Of a stretch of DNA of 64,000 nt, positions 1 through 12,700 are shown piece after piece (the stretch's first letter is position 1; each line of letters begins with the position of its first letter). The notes beneath the pieces are model-generated. The model did no database searches and was not told the DNA's origin. It was given only the letters and a program-made list of their open reading frames with translations. The DNA lies in contig JAEMBT020000008.1 in the NCBI GenBank assembly GCA_018873245.2, positions 7,966,238-8,030,237 of the forward strand. Direction: 5' to 3'. The stretch comes from Archegozetes longisetosus (taxonomy: Eukaryota; Arthropoda; Arachnida; Sarcoptiformes; Trhypochthoniidae). The position numbers and the translations under genes are program-made.

Positions 1-2387
1 TCTTTTCGTAATCAAGTAGTTTTTGGGTACTAATAAAGTCCAATTTAATTCTACTTTTCTGAAATTTAGTTTAACTTCTTCTGACCTTAACAGACTATAA
101 TATTAACCAATTCATACTTCAGTTGATTATGAAGTTTAAACGTGATAAAAATAGGGTGCTATTATACAGAAACTAAGTTTTTTTGCTATAAATTACAACT
201 TGTTGTGCGAATAATAGGTTTTAGATTATTTTTTTATTATACTTTTCATTTGTGTTTCATTTGGTCTTTGATTAAGTTTAATATGTTTTTCTCTTACATA
301 TAATTTATGAATGTTAAATAGGTCTTTATCAAAATCAATTCTTTACTTAGTTTAATATATCTATAATAAGAGTTTGAATAAAAAAATTGCAATTAAAACA
401 ACTAAAGATATAGTGATTGCGTGAAATGTTTGCAAAACTTTTGTTCATAACCTTTTGATAGGCAGTCACTAATTCTATTGATTTATATAAGAGACATTCA
501 TTAATACAAAATGTGAGACAAATAATGTTTGAAGCGAATAGTTTGAAATCCAAATTAACTTTTTAAAAGAAAAAATAAGACAAAAAGTTTTAAATGTAAA
601 ATAGTACAGAATACTTTGATTCAATGATTAAAAATAGTCTTCCAACAAGACTTTTTGAAGCTTTTTTATCACATATTTTGTGCACAAAAATAGTTCATTT
701 GATCCAAAAATCATCAGTAAATCGAATTGAAGACAAAGATCTACATATTTTTGCTAAAATGGGAATAATTAATACCTATTTAACAATTATTTCTGAGATA
801 AAGATCAAGTTAAAAGTGACAGCATATTAGCCTTTAGTAGCAATCTTTTAGATAAGGAAAGGCTCGTCATTTTATTATAATTAGTGTTTTGTTGAGAAAG
901 ATCCTTAATATTAATACAAACGTTTATCATTTATTCATTGCTAAAACAACTTTTAGACTAAATATTAAACAATGTTTATATTTCATTTTACTGTAATTAA
1001 TCTCCGACTATTTAATAGCGAAGGCTTTAAACAATGCACTTCTAAGCATATCACATTTGAGATACATCTCAAAACTTTATTAGCATTTTTCCCGTTTTAT
1101 TCATGAATCGATTGAAAATTAGTTTAAATAAAATGAATTTGACGACCGATGATATTTACATAGAAAATACTATGTAATGAGATTATATTCTTATTCGAAT
1201 ATGGAAAAGTTTTCTAAGATGAAGACAACTAAATTATTGATCAGGTACTCATTAAAATGTCATTTGGCATAACAGTCAATATTTTATCGATTAGAAATTA
1301 GTGGCTTTTCAATTAAAATATCAATTACACTGTGATGAACTACAGAATTCATTCGATAATTGATCTCGAGTACAGTGGACACTGTTCTCAAAACTACTCA
1401 TATTTTAACCTAAATATAGTGTTAAACTTATATTTATCTTTTGTTTCCGGGTTTGATCTGCAAGATTAACACTTAATCATGCAATGAAAAATTTTGATCC
1501 AATCTAACGACAGGTAATACTCATTTTATAAATCAATTTATTACTGTTATTCTATAATATTGATAAATCAAATCTTTCAATTGTTTTTTGACTTTGTTTG
1601 AGGTAATTTGAAACTAAAATTATTATCAATAACTTGAGAGTAGTATTTTGTAGAATCTATTTTTGATAGTAATATTTAAAATGTTTGTAGATATATTTCG
1701 ATGAACTAATTTTCATCCCATCGAAATAAGGTGAGCCTCAAATAAATGAAGCAAAAAAACGTCTTTTAATTCTCATTTTCAAACCTATAGAACTAAGATT
1801 GCATTCTTAAAACAATAAAATGATTTTATGTATTTGATTAAATCATTTGATAATCAGAAGGTTTTATTTAGAAAGTGAATATTTTTGCTAAATAGTCAAT
1901 ATTATCAGACAACCATTCAGATTTTAAAAATGAATAAAAAATGGTTATACAAAAAATTTGAACATCAATTAAAGATGAACAGCTTTTAGTAATTTAAATT
2001 TGTGTGATTATTCTGTTTCATTGTATTCTATTCGACTTTGTTCGAATTTCAGGTACATATCATTTCTGGAGAAGTTTTCTAAGAATCTTTTAGAAACTCT
2101 ATTTGAATCTTTTTGCAACGCTACGCCGATCCCAAATCGAAAAACGGTCCTTCAGAAGGGGGTTAGGTGGCAACACTAACTCATTTGCTGAACTTGGAGT
2201 CTGGGCTGAACTTATGGACAATTTTACTAGTTAAGTGAAAATAGTAAAATTTCTTAAGAAAACTATTATTCTTGAAAAATTTTATCGGTTTAAGTGTATT
2301 TCTTCTTTCAAAATCTGATTTCACTATAAACAAGTTCATAATCTGCTATTGGGACCTGAATTTTCATTCACACAATTGAGGATTCAT
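1..2387. other. AT-rich intergenic stretch, no gene seen
   Basis: I see no coding region, RNA gene or element boundary here. The short open frames at about 347-553 and 624-830 are compositional and encode nothing recognisable. The final part is the upstream region of the first receptor gene. Confidence 0.6.
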
Positions 2388-2394
2388 TATAAAG
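2388..2394 (+). promoter_or_regulatory. possible TATA box of the first receptor gene
   Basis: TATAAAG lies 36 bp before the ATG at 2430, which would put transcription start only about 10 bp before the ATG. This is a sequence match only, in a region where TA-rich words are common. Confidence 0.3.
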
Positions 2395-2429
2395 GGTTTG
2401 ACCACAATCACTACTGATCAACTACTGAA

Positions 2430-3684
2430 ATGACTAGAGAAAAATTCATTTCATCAGATATTTTGCCACCAGATATGATCATAAATTTTGCTCAAAGTCA
2501 TTTATACAAAATTGGTCTTTCTTTATATCGAGTGGGATCAGAATCGAGACCTAAGATAAACAATCCTTTGCTTATCTTTACAGTCAATTCGTTGGTTGCA
2601 TTGAGACATTTAATTTCTCTATCCTGTTCTGAAGACAATAGAATCGGATTTGAGTTACTCTCAGACTTTGCTTACTTTTTAAATGCACGACAGATTTTCG
2701 GGGTAACTGTTTTGTTGTTCATTTCAAAGAGTACTATATCACAATTAGTTCATTACTGGTATTACAAGAATAACATAAGACCCTCATATCTGAAACTATT
2801 TGAAATGATGTCGGGTTTAGTTACACCACAAAGTATTGGTCTGAATAATCTGAGAGATATACGAAAAATTATGACTCGCTTTAAAATCTTAATGAAGTTA
2901 TCGCAATTCAATGCTGTTGCTGTTGGATTGTGTGGACTGATTTGTTCGACGGTTCCTGTAATCTATAGCTGTAGTATGAACCGCATTATATTTCCTGGTA
3001 TTTTGTGGTTTATATTATTCACACTTTTGCCTATTATTCTCTTAGTTTTCTCACAACTCAAACGACTTACTTCTACATTATTTGTTATTATCTAACACTA
3101 AAACTTCGAAACTTCAATATTCAGATTGAAAACGAAACACATAAACAGTCCAGACTCGATGACAAATCTGTTAAATATATCATGAGATCTTTGAATTCAA
3201 TTTATTTGGAAATTATTCAGTACAATGATAACTATTGGTCTTTATTTCTGTTTTTATTCTTATTTTTATTGAACACTTGTATCAATTCATTTCTGTATTA
3301 TTGTATCTTTGGTGAAGCTCAAGTATTAGTGAAGCTGGCACTTTGTTTTGTTGGTTCTGTAAGCTTTTTAATGCTTTTAGTTTTGTTACTCATCGCCTCT
3401 TCAGTTTATGCTGAAGTCAACAGATCTTATAAACTATTGAATAAGCTGTTCATTTCTAACATGATGCATAGAATTGGAACTTCAACCATAATTAAGGTAT
3501 TCGAAAATTGAGTTAAATTTCAATACTCAGAAAGTTTGTCAGTATTTATCGTTAACAGTATACTATTTGTAACTTAAGCTTTTCTGCTCAGTAGCTGTCG
3601 GTATTCATAGAAAGAATTGGTAAGAGAAGAATCGGATTCTATTGTTGGAAAATATTTATTTTCAGTAGTTTTCATGTTTATGAG
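2430..3684 (+). pseudogene. gustatory-receptor-like seven-helix protein, decayed
   Basis: This gene encodes a predicted plasma-membrane chemoreceptor related to the copy at 6639-8499. The first exon runs from the ATG at 2430 to 3496. It has several hydrophobic helices, a cytoplasmic stretch containing SIGLNNLRDIRKI, and a loop with CYYLTLKLRNF matching CYYLKLRLNSI in the second gene. The frame breaks near 3045-3070: the helix reads on from frame 0 into frame 2, as if one base were missing. An intron at 3497-3591 leads to an exon at 3592-3684 encoding FIERIGKRRIGF, the counterpart of YIEKLGNNRNGF in the neighbour. That exon begins with TAG where the neighbour has TTA (Leu). The last C-terminal exon could not be found. 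Frameshift, stop and missing exon together argue for a pseudogene. The family call rests on topology and the C-terminal motif. Confidence 0.7.
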
Positions 3685-4394
3685 GTATTTAAATAATGTT
3701 TATATATAGTATCTAAACATCACTTAAAGTCAATATTATTTATTAAAACTATTTAATAATATTTAATATTATTTCATACTTGTAACTCGAATTGCTCTTG
3801 AATTCTCGTGCATTAAGTATTATATAAGTCAGGAGTAAAGGAAGTGTTCACTTTACACTGTTTTGTATTGTTGGTATTGTATACTTTTTCGTTTTGGCTT
3901 AAATTTGCTTTATTGTTATAGCTACTAGGAATGATCTCCGCATATTTCTTGAAATATGCAGAATTTGCAGCAAGACTTCAAAATTGAATATCAATTGATT
4001 TATCAAAACTTTCGTTCCTCATTGGAGTATTGAAAATTGTCTTTAATATTATTTCTCTCAAGTTTGACTACTGACCAAAACTCGAGGGCTTCACTCACAA
4101 TCTTAGGGATCAGAAGTTTCAGGGATCAATAAATCGACCAACCGTCATTTGTCAATTCAATGCTATGGTCAAAAAACTTTTTTGCTGATTTTTCGTTTGC
4201 ATGAGCGTCAAGATTGGTAAATAAGTAATTCGATTGCAAAGTTAAATCTTTCCTTAGATGAATAATCAATATAAATAGTTGTTCAAATTTTGATTGTTTT
4301 GATGTGATTGACAGTCATCGATACATTAAAATTTTGATATCAGATTGAAGATGAGTTCCTTTGAATTATTGACTGAAAAATATTCAATTGTTTT
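3685..4394. other. intergenic, no gene seen
   Basis: This is AT-rich sequence that should hold the last exon of the decayed receptor. A weak resemblance to the expected C-terminal helix exists near 3768-3815, but it has no acceptor site, so I do not call it. Confidence 0.5.
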
Positions 4395-5335
4395 GATTGC
4401 AGAAACACTTTATCAGATATTTAGCAAAAGAATAAGGCATTAAGACACTGTGAGTGAGTGGAGTCAATTACATGTTTCCATCTATAGCCTGTTTTCTCTC
4501 GCATATACTCCTAAAATATTTTAGAAGTTTAGGAGAAGCGAATTTTTAAAATGTTTAAAATAGATTCTTTGGAGAATTTAATTATTTCAAAGTATAATTC
4601 GACCCTGCCCCCTCAAATTTAATCTTGATATTTTAGTCAATAAATCGACAAAAATCAGAGAATAATTTCTGTAAACAATTAAAATGTGTGGAGACTTAAA
4701 AGGAAGTCAAAATTGGATTTTTGGTTTCAAGTATATGTGTATGTGGCAAAAATAGGGTTAAACCCCACGCATCAAATCTTTTCAATTCATTTTTTGAAGA
4801 ATTTATAGTTTAGACTCAATTTCATTTTCAGCATCCATCCCATCGATGTTTCATTACTATTGAAGATTTGTCCTAAGTGATTGTGGGGTCTTAGCCATAT
4901 TTTTGCTATGTATGCATATGCTTGAAACCAAAAACTTATCCAATTTTGACTGCCTTTTAGGTCTCCAAATACTTCTTTACAGAAATTATTCTCTGATTTT
5001 TGTCTATTTATTGACCGAATATCAAGGTTAAATGAATGAATGAATGCACTTTATTTAAACTGGAGACCACTAAATCTAAGTCTAAAAGACTACTTTTCTA
5101 GCAGATCCAGAAGATTCGAGGAGAGTGCAGTCAAATAATATTTTGAAATAATTGAATTCTCCATAGAGTCCATTATAAAATTTTTTGAAAAAATCATTTT
5201 CTCTAAACTACTAGGAATCTTACTAAAATATTCTAGGTGTATATGCGAGAGGTCAAAGGCTAAAGATTGAAGCGTGCAGTTATCTCCTCCCACTCACAAT
5301 GTCTTAATGCCTTTTATTCTTTGTAAAGTCTGTAA
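4395..5335. repeat. long imperfect inverted repeat with LINE-like 3' tail in one arm
   Basis: The left arm (about 4395-4790) and the reverse complement of the right arm (about 4865-5335) align over nearly their whole length. Landmarks shared in order include GCATTAAGACA, TCTCGCATATAC, AATAAATMGACAAAAATCAG, GTCAAAATTGGAT and TTGGTTTCAAG. The loop is about 75 bp. The right arm, read on the minus strand, carries about 95 bp absent from the left arm. That extra piece ends with AATAAAGTG followed by (CATT)3, which looks like the 3' end of a non-LTR retrotransposon. Either this is a fold-back element or two copies of one repeat inserted head to head. A 67-residue open frame on the minus strand of the right arm (5090-5293) is not recognisable. 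Confidence 0.75.
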
Positions 5336-6638
5336 TGTGAAGAATGCTTTACTGTTAAGTATAGATTTTCTAATTTATTCTTAAATTTTTGAATGGATTG
5401 TATATATAAGTGATTTAATTTTTACTTTAAGATTTTCAAATTCTGTGTTGTTTTTATTATATTAGAGTTAAATCATTGATAAATAACTTTGATTTTTGCT
5501 TACAAACTCAAATTTCTGATACTTCTGATAGATTTCTTTGGGCTAAAACCCTTTCAAATTCACGTATACATTGTATTATTTGCATTCAACAAATATATCT
5601 TTAAAAAATAAACGGTTTTGTAAATGTGATGTTATGCAATTGAATATTACCAAAAGATTCAAACCCAAGTTGATATACAGATGGATTCAGTATATGATAG
5701 AAACTGTACTCATCATATTTATGTTACTGATAATGGCCACTGATCAGTGGCTACTCCAAGAATTTAGTTTTCACCTTTAATAAAGGTTGAATTCCTTGAA
5801 TTGTAGTAGTTTTATGAGGAAAGTTCATATCTAACTAATGAATGTAAGAACTTAAACTTTCTTGAGCTGTATCTTTGGATAATTGATTTTCGATAACTAT
5901 ATTTCAAAAATGTCTTCAACATTACACACGTGTATTTTTCCTGATGAATATTTTGTTGTAAACATGATTATATTATTTTATGTTAGATAAAAATGAAATC
6001 GATGTATTGATTTTCAATTTGAATATTTGAAAGTTAATTAAAAGCTTTAGTTATTAATTGTTGTACAGTACACTTAAAGCAATATTAAGCGTAATATAAA
6101 ACTGTACTTAGAATTGATAATTGACTAATTTCTCATTTATATTTAAAGTATAACAAAAGTTAGAGAAAACTTTATTCAAATGAATTTTTGCTAGCGTTAC
6201 ATCTTTAAAAAGTGAACTTCGTCATCACTCATCAAAATAATTCTTATAATAATGAATAATAGTTTTTGCTGTTATAAACTATAAGTTTTTCATTTTGAAG
6301 CACAAATTTTTCTATAACGACATTATTTTCAAAATTCAAATTAGATGTTAAGTGTTTTTAAAAATTGTTTTAGTTATAAATAGAAGGTAAAAAAAGGAAT
6401 TTTACCTGAATTTTGAAAACGATAAGTTTCCATAGTTTTAAATCTAATTTTTATTGAACTTAAGTTCGTCGACTTTATAAGAAATAATGCAAACTAATGG
6501 AAATTAAATATTACTTAAGACAAATATTATTCTTTTGTGTGAGTTCGAAGAATTCAGTTTTATGGAAAGTAGCAATTTTATATCAATATCAAATAAATTC
6601 ATACTGCTCTAGTATTATATTTCCAAATTTTCTTTAAT
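5336..6638. other. intergenic, no gene seen
   Basis: This is AT-rich spacer between the inverted repeat and the second receptor. A 69-residue open frame at 5571-5780 has one hydrophobic stretch but no splice context and no resemblance to either receptor. Confidence 0.5.
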
Positions 6639-8499
6639 ATGGAAATCATTTTTGGTGAAGAAAAGAGAAAAAATGATGTATTTTTGAATATAAATTATAT
6701 AAAGTTTTCAACATTAAGGAACGGATTCTTTGAGCAATGGCTTAAGAATAAGTTCAAGTTGAAAATTGATGTTCACTCGAAGTTTACCAGAAATGAAATT
6801 ATTAGTTTGATATTCATGCTTTTCATGATGATTCGAATGATAAGAGCTCTGACATTAAAAATAGACATCGAAGTGGACGACAGTATACTTATCTATTATG
6901 GGAGTCCGTGGCATTATTTGAGTGCAAATTCTATGCACATTGAATTCATGTTCTTTTTTGTGGACATTCAATTTTCTGGCTTTATATCTCTATGTTATTC
7001 ATTGTCCAACTAAACACTACAATTGGCTGGAGATTTATGCGTTTTTGGCTGGAATTACATCACACAAGAGAATCGGTAATTAATTTCAATTCAGATTTCG
7101 ATTAACACTCAATAGTTTAGTAGTATTTCAGTTGAAAAACCATTACAATAAAGATGTTGCAGTGGATTAATGTCATTATGCGATTCATAAGGCACTGAAC
7201 ACTATATTGAGCTGAAATAAGAGTTCTCAAATGTATTTTTTAAGGTTCAAATTTATTATTTAATAATATTTAAAAGCTTAATAAAATCAATTTATATTTT
7301 ATTTAAGATCTAATCCTTCATAAGGAAGCACTTTTATTATAGTTTCATATTAAGAGAATACAGTCTATCATAAGTTTGCGAATGAAAAATCAATTTTCTA
7401 ATTTTGAGTTTTATATATTTCAATAATTAGCTTAATTAAACAAGGTTATGACTTTTCAATAAAAGTCTATATTAATTGATTCGATTCTGTCCTCACATCA
7501 TATGTAAGACTAGATGAAACATTGAAATTGTTCTAATTTTAGGAATAATGGATCAAAATGTTGCCATCAACTTACTGAAGTTATCGAGAATTGTATTACT
7601 CATAAGTTGCACTTATGTCGTATCAATAATTACTGGCTGCATTGTTGTTATTGGAATGACGATGATTCTTAATTACAGTCTTAAAAATTTTATGATATTC
7701 GGAATCTCCTGGACCTCAATTTGGGTAATTTGGTGTTACAACGCATGCAAAGGTGGCTGGTATTTTCCAGGATATTATTTAATTACATGCTATTACTTGA
7801 AATTGAGATTAAATTCAATCGAGAAAAGAATAAAAAATTTCTTAAGGTATAAAAATCATCTGCCATTGAGAGGAAGACTATCAACTTTTAGAAGACTTCT
7901 TGAGGATCACAATGATTTATGTCTGCAAATCAAGAGTTATAATGAGTTTTGGGGAAAATATTTATCTATGACTTATCCGATAGTTGCTTTTGCAATCTGT
8001 TTTCTGTCATTTGTTGTATTCATTTCTCCCGTAAAATGGTATTTGCGCGCACAATATTCTATTGTATTATCAGCTCATGTGTTGCTTATAATAATTATAA
8101 CCTATTCTGCATCTACTGTTTCGCACTTCAATCATATCCTATTTCGTGATTTGCATTCACTTTATATTCAAAAACGTTTTCCAATAGGTCTTAAACTGAA
8201 GGTCAGTTTTGAATTTGACTTACATTAGAATATTATTAAAGTTTTACTTTTCTACAGTTAATGAATTATATCGAAAAACTTGGAAATAATAGAAATGGCT
8301 TCACTCTAATTAATGGTGTGTTCATTTATAGGAGAAGTTTTGAATTTGTGAGTTAACTTAAATTTACTAAATTTAAATTAAAATCCAAAATTAGTTAAGC
8401 TTTTATTCAAAATTTAAATCTATATTTCAGATCTTCTATAACTTGAGTCTATATTTCTTACTGTTTATTGAAATAACAATCAGAGCAAAATTTAATTAA
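6639..8499 (+). CDS. gustatory-receptor-like seven-helix protein, four exons, one frame break
   Basis: This is a predicted multi-pass membrane chemoreceptor of the divergent arthropod gustatory-receptor type. The exons inferred by reading frame and splice phase are 6639-7075, 7543-8201, 8258-8347 and 8431-8499. Their introns (467, 56 and 83 bp) all have GT-AG ends, and the last three exons join in frame. Exon 2 carries CYYLKLRLNSI, and HNDLC...YNEFWGKYL before a helix. Exons 3-4 encode YIEKLGNNRNGFTLINGVF, then a final helix ending ITIRAKFN and TAA at 8497-8499. This order (short helix-poor loop, Gly-rich turn, last helix) is that of gustatory-receptor C-termini. In exon 1 the frame changes near 6985-6991 (frame 0 to frame 1), after which HYNWLEIYAFLAG continues the homology. 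The break may be real or an assembly indel. The intron at 7076 is absent from the neighbouring copy. Confidence 0.75.
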
Positions 8500-9555
8500 A
8501 TTTAATTGTTTGGATACTTGACTGTTATAATGCTGTTATCGGAAGAACATTTTGTAAATTTTCGATCGCATATTGAATGTTGTATTTCTCTTGAAGGCTA
8601 AATCGAATTCCGCATCCGCTAATAAAATATACTTATATTGAGATATAATTAAGACATTCTATAGAACTGTTCGACTAGAATATAGAGGAGCTGTTAAGAC
8701 ATCAACAATATTTTAATTAATGATTATTAATATTATGCTAAGTACCAGATTCTGGACTAATTAGTTGCAAACATTCACTAAATTTATATTAGGTAGAATT
8801 AATGAAGTAATTGTTATGAGCCAAACTCTTCTATCAATACATTATCGTTCTAGTTCTAAAAGTTAGAGAAAACTTTTTCATTATAATAAGTTAGGTGACG
8901 TCGAGGTTCTAAACACTATGACTTACAGTTTTTATTCGCTTCAGATTCAAAAGCATTGATATATAGATTAAAACTACTAAATAGATAATAATCTAAATAC
9001 AGAATAAAACTACCTTTTGATCACTTTTAGAGATTGAGTTCATTTGAAGTAAAACTGTTATCACTCTTGAAAGTCTGATCTTAGAGCTTATAAGTTTAGT
9101 TAGTGGTACTCATAGGTTCCGGACTATTCCTGACTGACTAAATAATCATTAAAATTTCGCCTATACGTAATCTAATACAAGTTTTTGAGAGCTTAACAAT
9201 AAGCTAACATTGCTCAATCTTAGACATTTTTTAGTTACTTTTTCGTTTGCATTCATATTGATTATTCGTTTAATTTTGTTAATGACAATAAACAACGGTT
9301 ATTCTGATGTGTACTGTTAAGTGTGCTCAGCATTCTGTTTAAAACAAATCAAATCAGGGAAATCGCTGTATGCTTCAGAAGATATAGAATTTCAAGAAAT
9401 ATCAAGAATTGTTGAAGAATTCAAGTTATAGAGTACATTTGCTAATTTTCAAATTTTCGATTCTCAAAGCTTTCAGCCTACACTGGAATCCTTTGATAGG
9501 TACGAAGAAATTTGCAGGTATTTCTTTCAAGTTAACCCCATAAAGTTGTAATGGG
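8500..9555. other. intergenic, no gene seen
   Basis: This is AT-rich sequence downstream of the receptor gene. I find no open frame, repeat boundary or RNA gene that I can support. Confidence 0.5.
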
Positions 9556-9559
9556 TTAA

Positions 9560-9941
9560 GTGTCGACTTTTAAAAGAGCTGCACATTAAAAAAATTTACA
9601 AAGTTCCTATCTCATCTCTGATATCTCTTATCTATTTTATAACACATGTGTAGGGTTTTATAAGTAAACAAAATTTCGATACGTATTTAACTAAAGAGAA
9701 AATTAATATTGTTAAGTGGTATAATCAATATAAACCAAATAATATCGATTCAAAGGCATGCAATTTTGTAAAAGCTAAATCTCATAAAGCAAAAGTGGAA
9801 GATATTTTTTCAATATTTGAAGTATATCATGTTGTACTAAATATGATTATTTAAAATCTTTTTGTTATGCTTATAAGTTATTAAAATAATAGTTATGCCT
9901 TTTTAAATTTGTGATGTTATGCGGTTTTTAAAAGTTGACAC
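9560..9941. mobile_element. short DNA transposon flanked by TTAA
   Basis: The ends are inverted: GTGTCGACTTTTAAAA at the left and TTTTAAAAGTTGACAC at the right. Each is flanked by TTAA (9556-9559 and 9942-9945), and similarity stops beyond those tetranucleotides. TTAA duplication is typical of piggyBac and Kolobok elements. Inside, an open stretch of about 75 codons from about 9648 includes YLTKEKINIVKWYNQYKPNN, which I do not recognise. At 382 bp this is non-autonomous. TTAA could instead be the outermost part of the inverted repeat. Confidence 0.6.
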
Positions 9942-10680
9942 TTAACTCGTGGTCGCCCTTTTATTGAAGCATGAATAAATTATTTATTCATAAAAATTAA
10001 TTCAAGCGACAGAACACTACATCAACAACTGTTTGAAAAAACGCCTTATATATTATTATTTCTAAAAAAGGTGACATTAATGCCAAAAGTTAGTCCGTTC
10101 ATTAGTCGAATGATTAATTTTTCAATAAGTTGAGTAGTGTCAGACTGGCTGGCTCTTGAGTCAGGGTCAGATCACCACAATATTTTCCTTATTCTTGGTT
10201 AAATAAAAAAATCATAATCTGGTACGAGAAGATAAGTGATCTGAGTGTCAATTGTAAGAAGTTAGAACAAATTTGTTTTCATCAATGCTTTCATTTTAGA
10301 TTTCAAATTAAGGGCATTTTCTATTTTGATTTCATTGAATGTTATTTCATGGAAAATATTTCTTCCAATTAATCCAATTTATCGACTGCAGTGTTGTTTA
10401 AATAGAATTTAATCAAGTGTTTCTTTTCACTTAATTGTTGACTCCATCAAAAAAGTTGAAATTTAATGTTTTGGTTATTAGTACATGATGTTATGACTAA
10501 ACAAGCTTATTCTCCGTTCCATTTCAAAAAGTTCTAACGTGGATGTTGTGAATTAATTGCAAAATGTACTTTGACACAAATTTTTTGCTTTTAGGAAATA
10601 AAATGAATTCCAAATTTCTTAAAGAAAAACTTTAATACAAATATTTTTGTTAACTGTAAGAAAATTTTGTTTTTGAAACT

Positions 10681-10931
10681 GGTCGTAAGTTCCGATTTTG
10701 ATTTATGAAAGGGGCTATATGCGGAAAAATTGAGGCAATAGCTTAAAATTGAGCTCATGCTTGATTGCCGGACTTTTTGGGTGATTGGCCGTATGGCGTT
10801 GACCGTTGGTCGTCCAAACCTACCAAATGGTCATTCATATGTTGTCCCAGTTGACACATGAAATATTTTCACTAATTTGTTTACCCGAGCCTTCCTGATT
10901 TTATGGCTCTGTTTTGCGAAACAGTCATAAG
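10681..10931 (+). repeat. dispersed repeat ending in a hairpin, copy 1
   Basis: A 250 bp segment, less AT-rich than its surroundings, matches 51139-51395 in inverted orientation. Shared landmarks in order are CCGATTTTG, GAGGCAATAGC (AAGGCAATGGC in copy 2), GATYGCCGGA, TTGACCGTTGG, TTGACACATGAAATATT and a terminal stem-loop. The stem-loop pairs TATGGCTCTGTTT with AAACAGTCATA. A 3' hairpin resembles a Helitron end, but no other Helitron hallmark is visible, and I see no tRNA-type promoter boxes. Confidence 0.65.
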
Positions 10932-11587
10932 CTTGCAAAGGAATAGTGTTTAAGAATAGTTTCTATTTATTAAAAGATAGTTCAATTAACATTCCTTATG
11001 TCGATTGCAGTTTGGTCTGGTAATAGGTTTTCACAAATTTTTATATTTATCTTATATTTAGAGTAAACATGTGAAGGGATTTCAAGTATTGACTTATTAG
11101 TGATTAAAATAGCGAGGGATTGAAACTTTTAAAGTCGCCAGAAGTCTGACTCTGGTCAATAACATTTTTTATTGTATTTCTTACTCTTTATATAAAAATT
11201 TAATCAAATGTATCTTCAGTTTTTATTCTAGAAAGCGTAAACTTCAAATAAATATATACTTTTTAAAGCTAAAACTCAATAACTTTACAAGATCTTTTAC
11301 TGAAATTCCATAGTAGTGTTCAATTAAGAACTAGAGCTTCTTCTTTCTTGGAATCATACCAAGAAAAGAGAAAAAAATAAATATATAAACAAAATATTTT
11401 TGAAATACAGATACTAAAAATTTCTGCAAAAGTTGAAAAAGTCGACCAGATAAAGTTAAATAAAAGTAAGTAAAAGTTGATAATGATCTATAATCTATGC
11501 TTTTACTTATATTTAATAGAATCAGGGGTCATAAAGTCAGTAAAACGATAAAAACGTAGTCTCTAGTCACTTTTGATCTTTCATTAT
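10932..11587. other. intergenic, no gene seen
   Basis: AT-rich spacer between the hairpin-ended repeat and the first hAT-like element. Nothing recognisable. Confidence 0.5.
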
Positions 11588-12094
11588 TAGAGTGACTAAC
11601 CTTCAAGATTTCGCATTGACAGTCAAGATTTGTGAACCTTATCAAGAGTCAAGGCAAGATTTGGCATAAATGGGTAAACGTCAAGATTTCAGATTTGAAA
11701 CTCATAAAATCATATAAATAGTTGATGTTTGAAATTTTTCAACGGATAAAAATACTAACTCTTTAAAAACAGATTAAAAGTCCAAATATTTAATGATAAG
11801 ACCAAGAAAAGCAAATGATTTGTATTATATCTGAACCTCTAACGAAAATAGACAAATCATATCTGTGCTTAAGTTTCGTTGCTTTATGAAATATAAAAGT
11901 ATATAAAAACTAAAAATTATTTCAGAAGACTATCAAAAACTGTTAATAATATATTGTCGAAAAACTTCAAGTAATAACTAGTCTGCAAAGAGATTTGATA
12001 ATGTAATGTGAATGAACCTCAAAATATTAAAATATATAAGGGCCCCCTTTGTTTTTTTGTCAAGATTTGAAGCCCTCACAAGTTGGTTACACTA
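11588..12094 (+). mobile_element. non-autonomous hAT-like element, GTCAAGATT family
   Basis: The left end is TAGAGTGACTAACC and the right end GGTTACACTA, giving imperfect inverted termini. The flanks TTCATTAT (11580-11587) and TTCATAAC (12095-12102) agree at six of eight bases, consistent with an aged 8 bp target duplication. The sequence CAAGATTT and its variants recur near both ends. A second copy, inverted and with an exact target duplication, lies at 33919-34380, so the boundaries are mutually supported. No transposase remains. The short open frame at 12049-12234 crosses the right end and is spurious. Confidence 0.8.
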
Positions 12095-12700
12095 TTCATA
12101 ACCCTTCACCACAATTGTTGGGTAAAGATTTTCCAGTTTCTATTTTGAAAATCGTGCAAAAATCAGGTGACTGTCATATATTGTTAGAAATTAATCTGAG
12201 TTTACTCTGGCATATAGTTATAACATTTGATTAAAATTTTGTTGCCGCTCAGTCATGCAGTACCCTCATTGAAAAAATTTCAATTCAAAATATGAAATGA
12301 TACATTATTCAAAAATGCAGTTAAACTACAACTTTTATGAGATATTGTCTTTAGTAATAGATAATTCTAACTATGATAACAAGGCATTTTGCAAATCAAT
12401 AATAAAATCTTTTATTTCTCAATAAGTTACTGTACTATCCAAGGACTAAGTGATGTTGTATCAGGCCAAAAAAATATCATTGCAAATTAAACTCACATTT
12501 GATATAACAAAATTAGTGAGTACTTAATAAATACTATCCCTGCATCTGATATAAAGTAGATTACTATGGAATATAAATTTCTTCATTTGTCTATATCTCA
12601 AGAACTATCTATCAAGGCAAAAAATTCTTTGATGTTCGTGATCAGCAGCCGAAAATAGACACATATAACGGCTTAAACGAAATCCGAGTTGTCCAATGAA

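Noticed and set aside
3008-3045. A 38 bp GT...AG segment that would join the two receptor frames exactly
   Set aside because: It would remove most of a transmembrane helix preserved in the family, and 38 bp is shorter than any other intron here. A one-base loss explains the frame change better.
5571-5780. Small open frame with one hydrophobic segment between the receptors
   Set aside because: No match to any receptor exon and no splice sites of matching phase.
12049-12234. 61-residue open frame
   Set aside because: It crosses the right terminus of a hAT-like element, so it is not an ancestral gene.
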